This document shows, one piece after another, positions 8,559 to 15,768 of a stretch of 44,071 nucleotides of DNA (its first letter is position 1; each line of letters begins with the position of its first letter). The position numbers and the translations under genes were made by a program. Below the pieces are notes generated by a model. That model searched no databases and was not told where the DNA came from. It was given only the letters and a program-made list of their open reading frames with translations. This DNA comes from Oscillospiraceae bacterium (GTDB lineage: Bacteria > Bacillota > Clostridia > Oscillospirales > Oscillospiraceae). Location of the stretch: NCBI GenBank assembly GCA_031261745.1, contig JAISJC010000116.1, positions 1-44,071 of the forward strand. The letters run 5' to 3'.

Positions 8559-9776
8559 TCAAATTCTGTACGCCATAATTAGCGCGCCCGCGTCGAGCGC
8601 GGGCGAACCCGCGGGGATTTCGCCGAGCAAATCACAGCCGTGGAAGCTCGACAGCGCGCCGCCGCCCTGCTCGCCCTCCTCCGCGAAATATGCGCGACCG
8701 CCGGAGATTTCCAGCCGTCCGCGCAGCAGGCGTGTGCGCGTGGTCGAACCCTTGTACGGCTTTTTGAGGTGAACCTCGACCGCCTCCGGCTGGATTTCCC
8801 GCCGCCCCGCAAGGCGAAAAAGGAACGGCGCGGCGATATGCAGAAGCCCGATAAGCGCGGAGCCGGGGTTGCCCGACAGCGCGAGGACGAGTTTCCCGTC
8901 CTTTTCCGACGCGAGCATTGCCCCGCCGGGTTTCAGCTTCGTTTTCCAGAACAGGATATTCGCGCCCAATCGGTCCGCCGCGCCGCCCGCGAAGTCGTAA
9001 TCGCCGACGGACGCGCCGCCCGTCGTAAACATCACGTCGCATTTCGGCAGGTTTTCCGCAATCGCGTCGGCAATCGCCTGCGGGTCGTCGCGCACGACGC
9101 CCGCGTTATACGCGTCGATGCCGAGCGCGGCGAGGCTGCCTGTCAGCGAAAAAACGCTTGAATTGTGGATTTTGCCGAACGGCAGGGGATTGCCCGGCTC
9201 GACAAGCTCGCTGCCCGTGTTCAAAATCGCCGCGCGCGGCCGCCTGTAAACAACGACCTCCGTGCGCCCAAGCGACGCCAAAAGCCCTACGGCGGCGGGG
9301 GAAATCACGTCGCCGCGGCGAGCGGCGAGCGCGCCGAGCTTCACGTCGTCACCGGCGCGCACCACGTCGGAATTCGGCTTGACGGGCGCGGTGAACGTCA
9401 CGGTAGTGTCCGTGAATTCCGTCTGCTCGTACTTGACCGTCGCGTCCGCGCCGTTCGGCAGGGGCGCGCCCGTGAGGATTTTCGCGGCGAAGCCCTCCGT
9501 GATATCGACCGTCGGGACGCTGCCCGCGGGAATTTCCTCCGTGATTTTCAGCGTGACGGGGTTTTCGGCCGTCGCGTTCGCCGTGTCCGCGCCGCGGAAC
9601 GCGTAGCCGTCAAACGGGCTGCGGTCAAACGGCGGAATCGGAATCTCGGCGTAGACGTCCTCGGCGAGGACGCGCCCGAAAAGTTCCGTCAGCGGCAATG
9701 TTTCGGTGCTGGGCGCGGTCGTGCCGATAGAGAGTATGAGTTCGCGCGCCTGCGCGGGTTCAACAGATTTTAGCAT
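8559..9776 (-). CDS. moeA: Molybdopterin molybdenumtransferase MoeA
   Basis: Inserts molybdate into adenylylated molybdopterin. The 405-residue product has the family's domain order. The N-terminal region contains PPFDRSPFDGYAF (about 52-64). The MoeA/MogA-like core has GSELVEPG, MFTTGGASVGDYDF and LSGNPGSALIG, and a small C-terminal beta domain follows. GGAGA lies five bases before the ATG. It lies 11 bases after modC and starts the biosynthetic part of the operon. Confidence 0.96.
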   Translation of the reverse strand: MLKSVEPAQARELILSIGTTAPSTETLPLTELFGRVLAEDVYAEIPIPPFDRSPFDGYAFRGADTANATAENPVTLKITEEIPAGSVPTVDITEGFAAKILTGAPLPNGADATVKYEQTEFTDTTVTFTAPVKPNSDVVRAGDDVKLGALAARRGDVISPAAVGLLASLGRTEVVVYRRPRAAILNTGSELVEPGNPLPFGKIHNSSVFSLTGSLAALGIDAYNAGVVRDDPQAIADAIAENLPKCDVMFTTGGASVGDYDFAGGAADRLGANILFWKTKLKPGGAMLASEKDGKLVLALSGNPGSALIGLLHIAAPFLFRLAGRREIQPEAVEVHLKKPYKGSTTRTRLLRGRLEISGGRAYFAEEGEQGGGALSSFHGCDLLGEIPAGSPALDAGALIMAYRI

Positions 9777-9787
9777 ATGAATCTCCT

Positions 9788-10831
9788 TTATTTCAGCAGC
9801 ATTATGTCGTTTTTGTCAATTTGCACAATTAAATTTTCTATTTCGCCGAGGGCGTCGCGCGCCGATTTCGGCATCTCCGCGCGCAGCTGCGCGGTCCCCG
9901 GTGTTTCCAGCATCAGCACCGCGCCGAAAACGTCGTCAATGTCGCGCGCGACGCGGCAGACCACCGCGTTTTCGGCGTTTGCGTCCGCGCACGACTTGAT
10001 GTAGTGCGCGCGCACGCCGATATATTTTAGGTCCTCCGGCGGCTCGTCCGCCGCCGAGAGCGCAATCCCCCAGTCGAGCGCGTTTATCCGCCCGTCGGGC
10101 AAAATTTCTGCGCGGGAGTAGTTTTTACAGCCGGAAATCAGCGCGGCGGAGAGCGTCTCCGGCGCGTGGAACAGGTCGCGCACGGCGCGTTTTTTCTCGC
10201 TTTTCCCGTCCTGCAAGACGCTCACAGAGCCGCACAGTCGGTACACCTCGTCGCGCGAGTGCGAAACGTAGACCGCCGTGCCGCGAAAGCCGCGGAGCGT
10301 GTCCGCCAAATCCAGCTCCAACTGCCACTTCAAATAGTCGTCGAGCGCGGAAAACGGCTCGTCAAGCAACAACGCCTCCGGCTCCGTCGCGAGGGCGCGC
10401 GCGAGCGCGGCGCGCTGACGCTGACCGCCGGATAATTCGTGCGGTTTGCGGTTTTCCAAGCCGTCGAGATGCATTGCGGCAATCAGATTCCGCGCCGCGA
10501 ATAGCTTTTCGGCGCGCGTGCCGGAGCCTATGCCGAGCGCGATATTCTGCAAGACCGAAAAGTTCGGAAACAGCGCGTAATGCTGAAACAGGTACCCGAT
10601 TTTTCGCTTCTGCGGCGGCAGATTTACGCGCTTTTCGGAGTCGAACAGGACGCGCCCGTTCAGCGTAATCCGCCCCTCGTCGGGCGTCTGAACGCCCGCG
10701 ATGCATTGCAGCGTCAGGCTCTTGCCGCAGCCGGACGCGCCGAGTAACGCCATTGTCTCCGCTCCGGCGTTAAATTCCACGTCGAGCGCGAACCCGCCAG
10801 GGAGCGTTTTCTTAATCGCAACTTCAAGCAC
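9788..10831 (-). CDS. modC: Molybdate ABC transporter ATP-binding protein
   Basis: ATPase that powers molybdate uptake through ModB. The roughly 347-residue product has Walker A GASGCGKS, the Q-loop, the signature LSGGQRQRAALARAL, Walker B LLLDEPFSALD and the switch His in VYVSHSRDE. A TOBE-like C-terminal domain binds oxyanion in this family. I start it at the GTG at 10831 because GAGGGGAGG lies seven bases upstream, inside the end of modB, and the two genes overlap by eight bases. The substrate call rests on synteny with modB, moeA, moaA and moaC. Confidence 0.93.
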   Translation of the reverse strand: MLEVAIKKTLPGGFALDVEFNAGAETMALLGASGCGKSLTLQCIAGVQTPDEGRITLNGRVLFDSEKRVNLPPQKRKIGYLFQHYALFPNFSVLQNIALGIGSGTRAEKLFAARNLIAAMHLDGLENRKPHELSGGQRQRAALARALATEPEALLLDEPFSALDDYLKWQLELDLADTLRGFRGTAVYVSHSRDEVYRLCGSVSVLQDGKSEKKRAVRDLFHAPETLSAALISGCKNYSRAEILPDGRINALDWGIALSAADEPPEDLKYIGVRAHYIKSCADANAENAVVCRVARDIDDVFGAVLMLETPGTAQLRAEMPKSARDALGEIENLIVQIDKNDIMLLK

Positions 10832-11474
10832 GCTTTTGCCTCCCCTCAAAGAAGTTCAGCGCGAGCAGAACGACAAATGAGATTGCGATATTCACCGCAA
10901 CCCAGCGGTACGCGCCCGCGTCGTCGCCCGTGCGCCAGAGCTGGTAGACGGTGGTGGAAATCGTCGCGGTTTTGCCCGGCGTAAAGCCGGCGGCCATACT
11001 GGTCGCGCCGTATTCGCCGAGGGCGCGCGCGAACGCGAGTATTGTCCCCGCGAGAATCCCCGCGCGGCAGTTAGGCATTGTAATGCGCCAGAAGATAAAC
11101 GTATTCGACAGTCCGAGGGTCTGTCCCGCGTGGCGCAGCGACGGGTCAAAGGCGGCGAACGCGCCGCGCGCCGTGCGGTACATCAGCGGAAACGCGACGA
11201 CGACGGACGCAAAAATCGCGGAGTACCAGCGCATAACGAGCCGAATCTCAAAAAGTGCGCCGACGGGACCGCGCGGCCCGAGAATTTTCAGCAGAAAAAA
11301 GCCGATGACCGTCGGCGGCAGCACGAGCGGCAGCGTCAGAATCACGTCAACCACGCCGCGCAGTCCGCGCGGAGCGCGCGCGATATAATACGCCGCGAAA
11401 ATTCCGGCGAAAAACGTCACGACAGTGGAAATCGCCGCGACCCTCAGCGAATTAAAAAGGGGAAATAAATCCAT
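10824..11474 (-). CDS. modB: Molybdate ABC transporter permease
   Basis: Inner-membrane permease of the molybdate importer, 216 residues with several hydrophobic helices. The ABC-contacting EAA-like loop reads QTLGLSNTFIFWRITMP, and ARALGEYGATSMAAG is characteristic of ModB. The ATG lies behind GAGGTG. It is the first gene of the ten-gene operon and has its own promoter about 20-50 bases upstream, so permease and ATPase can be made separately from the binding protein ModA. Confidence 0.95.
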   Translation of the reverse strand: MDLFPLFNSLRVAAISTVVTFFAGIFAAYYIARAPRGLRGVVDVILTLPLVLPPTVIGFFLLKILGPRGPVGALFEIRLVMRWYSAIFASVVVAFPLMYRTARGAFAAFDPSLRHAGQTLGLSNTFIFWRITMPNCRAGILAGTILAFARALGEYGATSMAAGFTPGKTATISTTVYQLWRTGDDAGAYRWVAVNIAISFVVLLALNFFEGRQKRA

Positions 11475-11491
11475 ATCGCACCTCAGATATC

Positions 11492-11520
11492 AGTGTAACA
11501 CGTCAAAAGAAAAATGTCTA
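11492..11520 (-). promoter_or_regulatory. Promoter of the modBC-moeA-moaAC operon
   Basis: On the minus strand, TAGACA (11520-11515), a 17-base spacer, then TACACT (11497-11492), ending 18 bases before the modB ATG. The downstream part of the spacer plus the start of the -10 is the word TTTTGACGTGTTACA, which recurs at the SDR-polC promoter at 31.45 kb and may be an operator. Confidence 0.7.
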
Positions 11521-11522
11521 TA

Positions 11523-11564
11523 TGTCAAAACGAGCAGCGTCCCCATAACGCCGCCCGTTTGACA
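11523..11564 (-). terminator. Hairpin after modA, probable terminator
   Basis: Long inverted repeat downstream of modA, with arms TGTCAAACGGGCGGCG and CGCTGCTCGTTTTGACA (one bulged base, a few G-U pairs) around a TTATGGGGA loop. TTTT follows the GC-rich inner arm on the minus strand. It separates modA from the modBC promoter and would end the modA message. The T-run is short, so termination may be partial. Confidence 0.65.
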
Positions 11565-11587
11565 ATAGGAAAGGAGGGAATGAAAGG

Positions 11588-12418
11588 CTATTTAGCCAAA
11601 ACGAAGCCCACGGACTGGAATACCGCGGCGGCTTCGGGGGTCGTGAGGAAATCGAGGTACGCCTGCGCGGCGTCGGGATTGGCGGACGCGCCGAGGACGG
11701 CGGCGGGATAGAGGACGGGAGTTTTCAGCGAACCCTCCGGAGCGTCGGCGACGATTTCAAGTCCGGCGGAGTACGCGTCCGTGGCGTAGACGACGCCGCA
11801 GTCAACGGCGGCAGCCGCGACCTGCGAGGTCACCTCTTTGACGTTGGTTCCGAACGTGATTTTGTCCTGAATTTCGTCCCAAATGCCCATATTCGTGAAA
11901 ATCTCTTCCGAATACGCGCCGACCGGCACGTCGGAATTGCCGAGCGCAATCAGAGAGGCGTTTACGACCTCGTTAAAGCCGCGAATATCGGCGGGGTTGC
12001 CTTCGGGGACGACGAGCGCGACCTTGTTCTCCACGAGGTCAAAGCGCGAACCCGCGAGCAGCGCGCCCGCGTCGTCGAGCGTGTTGATTTGTTTTTGCGC
12101 GGCGGAGATGAATACGTCCGCCTCCGCGCCCTCCTGGATTTGCGTCAAAAGCGTTCCGGAGGAATCGAACGTGTAGACGAGGGTGACGTTCGGCGCGGCG
12201 GTCTTGTAAAGCTCCGCGATTTCGGTCAGCGTCTCCGTCATCGAAGCGGCGGCGAAAACGGTCAGCGTGACAGGCTCCGCGGCCGGTTCCTCGGACGGGA
12301 CTTCGGCGGTTTCAACCGGCGTTGCGGACGGGGTTGCAACGGGGGCTTCCTCCTTGGCGCAGGCGGCGAGCGCGAACACAAGCACAAGCGCGAGGAGCAG
12401 GGATAGCAGTTTCTTCAT
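11588..12418 (-). CDS. modA: Molybdate-binding lipoprotein
   Basis: Extracytoplasmic molybdate/tungstate-binding component of the ModABC importer, 276 residues. The N-terminal lipobox is FALAAC (Cys about 20), followed by an Ala/Pro/Glu-rich linker. The binding domain starts TVFAAASMTETLTEIA and includes FDSSGTLLTQIQEGAEADVFISA and the later DCGVVYATDA, all typical of ModA. AAGGAG precedes the ATG. It is transcribed ahead of modBC but from its own promoter at 12.72-12.75 kb, through a long structured leader, so its expression is probably controlled separately. Confidence 0.95.
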   Translation of the reverse strand: MKKLLSLLLALVLVFALAACAKEEAPVATPSATPVETAEVPSEEPAAEPVTLTVFAAASMTETLTEIAELYKTAAPNVTLVYTFDSSGTLLTQIQEGAEADVFISAAQKQINTLDDAGALLAGSRFDLVENKVALVVPEGNPADIRGFNEVVNASLIALGNSDVPVGAYSEEIFTNMGIWDEIQDKITFGTNVKEVTSQVAAAAVDCGVVYATDAYSAGLEIVADAPEGSLKTPVLYPAAVLGASANPDAAQAYLDFLTTPEAAAVFQSVGFVLAK

Positions 12419-12450
12419 CGTTTTTCTCCTTTTTCTTTTTATGTTGCCGC

Positions 12451-12488
12451 AAAATAACAGCAGCCTGTTCGAGAATCAAACAGGCTGC
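12451..12488 (-). terminator. Terminator hairpin between the structured RNA and modA
   Basis: A perfect 10-base-pair stem (GCAGCCTGTT paired with AACAGGCTGC, 12460-12488) with a nine-base loop. On the minus strand it is followed by TGTTATTTT. It lies after the structured RNA and about 40 bases before the modA ATG. It either ends a free small RNA with some read-through into modA, or works as a conditional attenuator. Confidence 0.75.
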
Positions 12489-12507
12489 CCAAATAAATTA
12501 AGCAACG

Positions 12508-12699
12508 GTTACCGCGCCGAAGATATAATACGGCGGCGATAACGCTGATCTGTTTCCTTCTCGGTGCGCGATAAACCGCGGAGCGATTTTCGCGCTGTGA
12601 AGGCTGTTTCGTTTCCGAAGCAACCCCGTGAAACCCGATAAATCGAAGTTTCAGGCCGGACGGTCATAGCAAAAACCTTAGACCGAAAGGCACGGCAAC
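12508..12699 (-). ncRNA. Structured RNA or leader upstream of modA, family not identified
   Basis: No protein-coding gene is seen in 12419-12829. On the minus strand, starting about 14 bases after the predicted transcription start, the RNA folds into a closed domain. An 11-pair outer stem joins 12689-12699 with 12508-12518. Inside are a hairpin at 12661-12685 (CGGTC/GACCG), one at 12629-12653 (TGAAAC/GTTTCA), one at 12602-12625 capped by a GAAA tetraloop (GGTTG-C-TTCG/CGAA-A-CAGCC), and one at 12566-12595 (GCGCGA/TCGCGC). The 3' strand of the outer stem can instead form a 12-pair hairpin with 12531-12543. A terminator follows. It lacks the sequence blocks I know for the Moco riboswitch. It could be a metabolite-sensing leader or a free small RNA. 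Confidence 0.62.
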
Positions 12700-12719
12700 A
12701 TTTATGTAATTGTATAAAC

Positions 12720-12748
12720 AGCATATCACAGCGAAAAAGTGTTGTCAA
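12720..12748 (-). promoter_or_regulatory. Promoter of the structured RNA and modA
   Basis: On the minus strand, TTGACA (12748-12743), a 17-base spacer, then TATGCT (12725-12720), close to the sigma-A consensus. The -35 overlaps the -35 of the divergent dacF promoter almost completely, since TTGTCAA reads as a -35 on both strands. Confidence 0.88.
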
Positions 12749-12770
12749 GTGTTTATTTTAGTGGTATTAT
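12742..12770 (+). promoter_or_regulatory. Promoter of dacF
   Basis: TTGTCA (12742-12747), a 17-base spacer, then TATTAT (12765-12770). The predicted start is near 12777, giving a 5' leader of about 53 bases. It shares its -35 bases with the modA leader promoter on the other strand. Confidence 0.85.
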
Positions 12771-12829
12771 ATACAAATGTCATAATTCCGGATATTTTCA
12801 CATACTCCTTGGAAGGGAGGGATTGTACA

Positions 12830-14047
12830 ATGAAACGAATTTTACTTATAGTTCTCGCGCTCCTGCTTATCGCCGCGCCGCTCACCGCGTTTGCGGAAAA
12901 TGAGACGGAGGTGGACATCGACACGGCGGAGTATAACGAAGCGGAGCTGTCTGAGGCGGAAGAGGTCTTTACGGGTGCCGCGCCGGAGATTTCATCGCCG
13001 TCGGCAATTCTGGTTGAGAAGGAAACCGGCGCGATCATCTTTGAGAAAAATGCCGACGAGCAACGCGAACCCGCGAGCGTCACGAAGATTATGACGATCC
13101 TGCTGACCGTCGAGGCACTTGAAGCCGAGGCGATTGCGCTGGACGACAAAGTCGTCGCGTCCGCGCACGCCGCGAGTATGGGCGGCAGCCAGATTTACCT
13201 CAAAGAAAACGAGCGTATGACGGTACACGAACTGTTAAAAGCCACGGTCGTGAATTCCGCGAACGACGCGGCGGTTGCCCTCGGCGAGCATATCGCGGGT
13301 TCTGAATCGGCTTTTGTCGCGCAGATGAACGCGCGCGCGGCGGAACTCGGAATGACGAACACGCATTTCACGAACTGCACGGGGCTGATCAAGTCGGCGG
13401 AGCATCTGACGACGGCGCGTGATATCGCTAAAATGTCGCGCGCGCTGGTTTCGCACACGATGATTCGCGATTACACGACAATCTGGCAGGACCACCTGCG
13501 CGGCGGAGAGACGGAGCTTGCCAACACGAACCGCCTGATTCACTACTACGACGGCGCGACGGGGCTGAAAACGGGCTTTACGAACAGCGCGGGCTACTGC
13601 CTTTCAGCCACGGCGGAGCGCGACGGGATTGAATACATCGCCGTGACGCTCGGCGACAAGACGTCGAACGAACGGTTTGAGAACTCGCGCACGCTCCTCA
13701 GCTACGCCTTTGCGGCGTATACGACCGTAGATGCGCGGCCGGACAGCGTTCTGCCGCCGATTCGCGTGGATCTCGGCAAGTCCGCGTACATTCAGCCGGA
13801 GGTCGTGGGTACGGAAAAAATCCTCGTGGAGCGCGCGTCGGCGAAGGACATCACAAAAACACTGAGACTTGCGGATAAGCTGCTCGCGCCCGTGAACGTC
13901 GGCGACGAAGTCGGCACGCTGACTATCACGTCCGGCGACGCCCTCCTCGCCGAGGTAAAAATCGTCGCAAGCCAGTCCAGCGAAAAGCTGAACTGGGGCG
14001 AAATCTACGGCAAATTCATCGAATTGCTGTTCGTAACAGCGGAATAG
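12830..14047 (+). CDS. dacF: D-alanyl-D-alanine carboxypeptidase (DacF/DacB type)
   Basis: Low-molecular-weight penicillin-binding protein that trims the terminal D-Ala of peptidoglycan stem peptides outside the membrane. The 405-residue product has a signal peptide (MKRILLIVLALLLIAAPLTA). The three active-site motifs are SVTK (83-86), SAN (143-145) and KTG (247-249), followed by a C-terminal beta-rich domain. I start it at the ATG at 12830 because GGAAGGGAGGG precedes it and the signal peptide begins there; the 40 codons upstream in frame include the promoter. The symbol is by family: the sigma-A-like promoter does not point to forespore-specific control. Confidence 0.93.
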   Translation: MKRILLIVLALLLIAAPLTAFAENETEVDIDTAEYNEAELSEAEEVFTGAAPEISSPSAILVEKETGAIIFEKNADEQREPASVTKIMTILLTVEALEAEAIALDDKVVASAHAASMGGSQIYLKENERMTVHELLKATVVNSANDAAVALGEHIAGSESAFVAQMNARAAELGMTNTHFTNCTGLIKSAEHLTTARDIAKMSRALVSHTMIRDYTTIWQDHLRGGETELANTNRLIHYYDGATGLKTGFTNSAGYCLSATAERDGIEYIAVTLGDKTSNERFENSRTLLSYAFAAYTTVDARPDSVLPPIRVDLGKSAYIQPEVVGTEKILVERASAKDITKTLRLADKLLAPVNVGDEVGTLTITSGDALLAEVKIVASQSSEKLNWGEIYGKFIELLFVTAE

Positions 14048-14060
14048 GAAATGTACGCAA

Positions 14061-15293
14061 ATGATAAAACTTGACCTCACCGGTCTTAACAACTTCGTAG
14101 CGGAGAGTGAAATCGAAGCCGCAATCGCGGCGGCGCAGTCGGCGCGCGCGCGCGTCCTCGAACTGCCGATGCACGGCTGGGTTTCGCTCCCAAGCGATAT
14201 CACCGCCGCCGACATCGCAAAACTCAACGCCGCCGGCGCGCGCATTGCGGAGCAGTCCGACGCGCTCGTCGTTCTCGGCGCGGGCGGGTCGAGCCTCGGC
14301 GCGCGCGCCCTGCTCGACGCCCTGCCGGGGCGCGGGGACGTAAAAGAGGTTTTTTACGCCGGCGACAACCTCTCCGGCGTTCATATGGCGCGGCTCAGCA
14401 ACGCGTTGCAATCGCGCGAGTTTTCGGTCGTCGTCACGTCCAAGTCGGGCACGACGACGGAACCCGCCGCCGCGCTGCGCGTGATGCTGAAACTTTTACG
14501 CGCACGGTACGGAGAGGCACTCAAGGAACATCTTTTTGTCGTCGCGGGCGAACACAAATCCGCCCTGCGCGACTACGCTGAAAATTTGGGCTGCGAGCTT
14601 TTCGGCATTCCGGAGGAGGTCGGCGGGCGTTACAGCGTCTTTACAGCGTCGGGTCTGCTGCCCGCGGCGGCGCGCGGACTGGACATCGCCGCACTGCTGC
14701 GCGGCGCGTCGGCGGAGGCCGGCGACGGGTTGGAGGCCGCGGTCGCGTACGCCGCTGCGCGGCAAAAACTGAATGCGGGCGGCTTTACGACGGAGATACT
14801 CGCGTCGTTCGAGCCGGACGCGCGCAATCTGGGCGAGTGGTGGAAACAGCTCTTCGGCGAGAGCGAGGGCAAGCAGCAACGCGGAATTTTCCCCGCGACG
14901 GTGAGCTTTTCCGGCGATTTGCACTCGATGGGTCAGTATATTCAGGACGGGCGGCGCAATCTGTTCGAGACGATTGTCTCGTTCACGGGCCTCCCGACCG
15001 ACGTGGAAATCCCCCCGAACCGTGAGTTTGACGACGGCTTCGCGTTCCTCGGCGGCTGGTGGCTGAACGACGTGAACGACGTTGCGCGGCAGTCGGTTCG
15101 CGCGGCGCACATCGACGGCGGCGTCCCTGTCGCGGAGATTATCGCGCCGGGGCTGAACGAGGCGTCGCTCGGCGCACTGCTCTACTTTTTCGAGTACGCC
15201 TGCGCCGTTTCGGCCTGCATTGACGGCGTGAATCCGTTCGACCAGCCCGGCGTCGAAGCCTATAAGACGATTATGCGGGCAAAACTGAAATAA
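14061..15293 (+). CDS. pgi: Glucose-6-phosphate isomerase
   Basis: Interconverts glucose 6-phosphate and fructose 6-phosphate in glycolysis. The 410-residue product has the sugar-phosphate-binding SIS domains with VVLGAGGSSLGARALLDAL (about 72-90), VVVTSKSGTTTEPAA (about 116-130) and a GGRYSVFTASGLLP signature (about 190-203). It is somewhat shorter than the roughly 450 residues usual in Bacillus. It lies 13 bases after dacF with only a weak binding site (AGGAAA), so it is probably read from the dacF transcript. Confidence 0.95.
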   Translation: MIKLDLTGLNNFVAESEIEAAIAAAQSARARVLELPMHGWVSLPSDITAADIAKLNAAGARIAEQSDALVVLGAGGSSLGARALLDALPGRGDVKEVFYAGDNLSGVHMARLSNALQSREFSVVVTSKSGTTTEPAAALRVMLKLLRARYGEALKEHLFVVAGEHKSALRDYAENLGCELFGIPEEVGGRYSVFTASGLLPAAARGLDIAALLRGASAEAGDGLEAAVAYAAARQKLNAGGFTTEILASFEPDARNLGEWWKQLFGESEGKQQRGIFPATVSFSGDLHSMGQYIQDGRRNLFETIVSFTGLPTDVEIPPNREFDDGFAFLGGWWLNDVNDVARQSVRAAHIDGGVPVAEIIAPGLNEASLGALLYFFEYACAVSACIDGVNPFDQPGVEAYKTIMRAKLK

Positions 15294-15296
15294 CTC

Positions 15297-15325
15297 TTGC
15301 ATATTAGCTTGTTTTTTGGTAAAAT
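15297..15325 (+). promoter_or_regulatory. Promoter of the P-loop protein-queH-galU operon
   Basis: TTGCAT (15297-15302), a 17-base spacer, then TAAAAT (15320-15325), starting four bases after the pgi stop. The predicted start near 15332 leaves a 26-base leader carrying TAAGGAGG before the ATG at 15358. Confidence 0.8.
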
Positions 15326-15357
15326 ACAGGTACAAATGAAATTTAAGGAGGCATACT

Positions 15358-15768
15358 ATGCTTAAACTTATAATGGGGCTTAAAGGTTCCGGCAAGACGA
15401 AATTGTTTATCGAGCTTGTAAATTCCGCGCTGAAAGACGAGCAGGGCAATATCGTCTGCATCGAAAAAGCGAAACGCCTGACCTTCGACATTCCGCACGC
15501 GGTGCGCCTTGTCGAAACCGAGGACTACGGAGTCAACAGCTTCGATTTCTTAAAGGGCTTCATTTCCGGCCTGCGCGCCGGCAATTTCGACATCACGCAC
15601 ATCTTTATTGACAGCGTTCTCGGTTTAATCGGCGCGAAAATCGGACCCGAAGCCGAGGACTTCTTTGACTGGGTGGCAACTTTTGCCGAGCGCGAGGGTG
15701 TTAAATTTACGATGATGGTTTCCGCCGACATTGCCGAGGCGACGGAGCGCATCCGCAAGTATCTGTGA
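15358..15768 (+). CDS. Small P-loop protein, function unknown
   Basis: A 136-residue protein starting with a Walker A motif, MGLKGSGKT (residues 6-14). It has a later hydrophobic strand ending in Asp (THIFIDSVLG, about 80-89) that could be Walker B. The segment between reads VCIEKAKRLTFDIPHAVRLVE. No helicase, kinase or other named domain is recognisable. AAGGAGG precedes the ATG. Its stop overlaps the GTG start of queH (GTGA), so the two are translationally coupled. It may be an ATP-binding accessory protein, but the sequence does not say for what. Confidence 0.85.
   Translation: MLKLIMGLKGSGKTKLFIELVNSALKDEQGNIVCIEKAKRLTFDIPHAVRLVETEDYGVNSFDFLKGFISGLRAGNFDITHIFIDSVLGLIGAKIGPEAEDFFDWVATFAEREGVKFTMMVSADIAEATERIRKYL

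Noticed and set aside
12440-12720. Calling the modA leader a Moco riboswitch
   Set aside because: Position and gene context fit, but the sequence blocks I know for that class (such as the conserved GGGCGAAGG and CUUCGCCUCCC pair) are not found. The family is left open.
12710-12829. Forty-codon N-terminal extension of DacF
   Set aside because: This reading would begin inside the promoter region. The ATG at 12830 has a strong binding site and starts the signal peptide.
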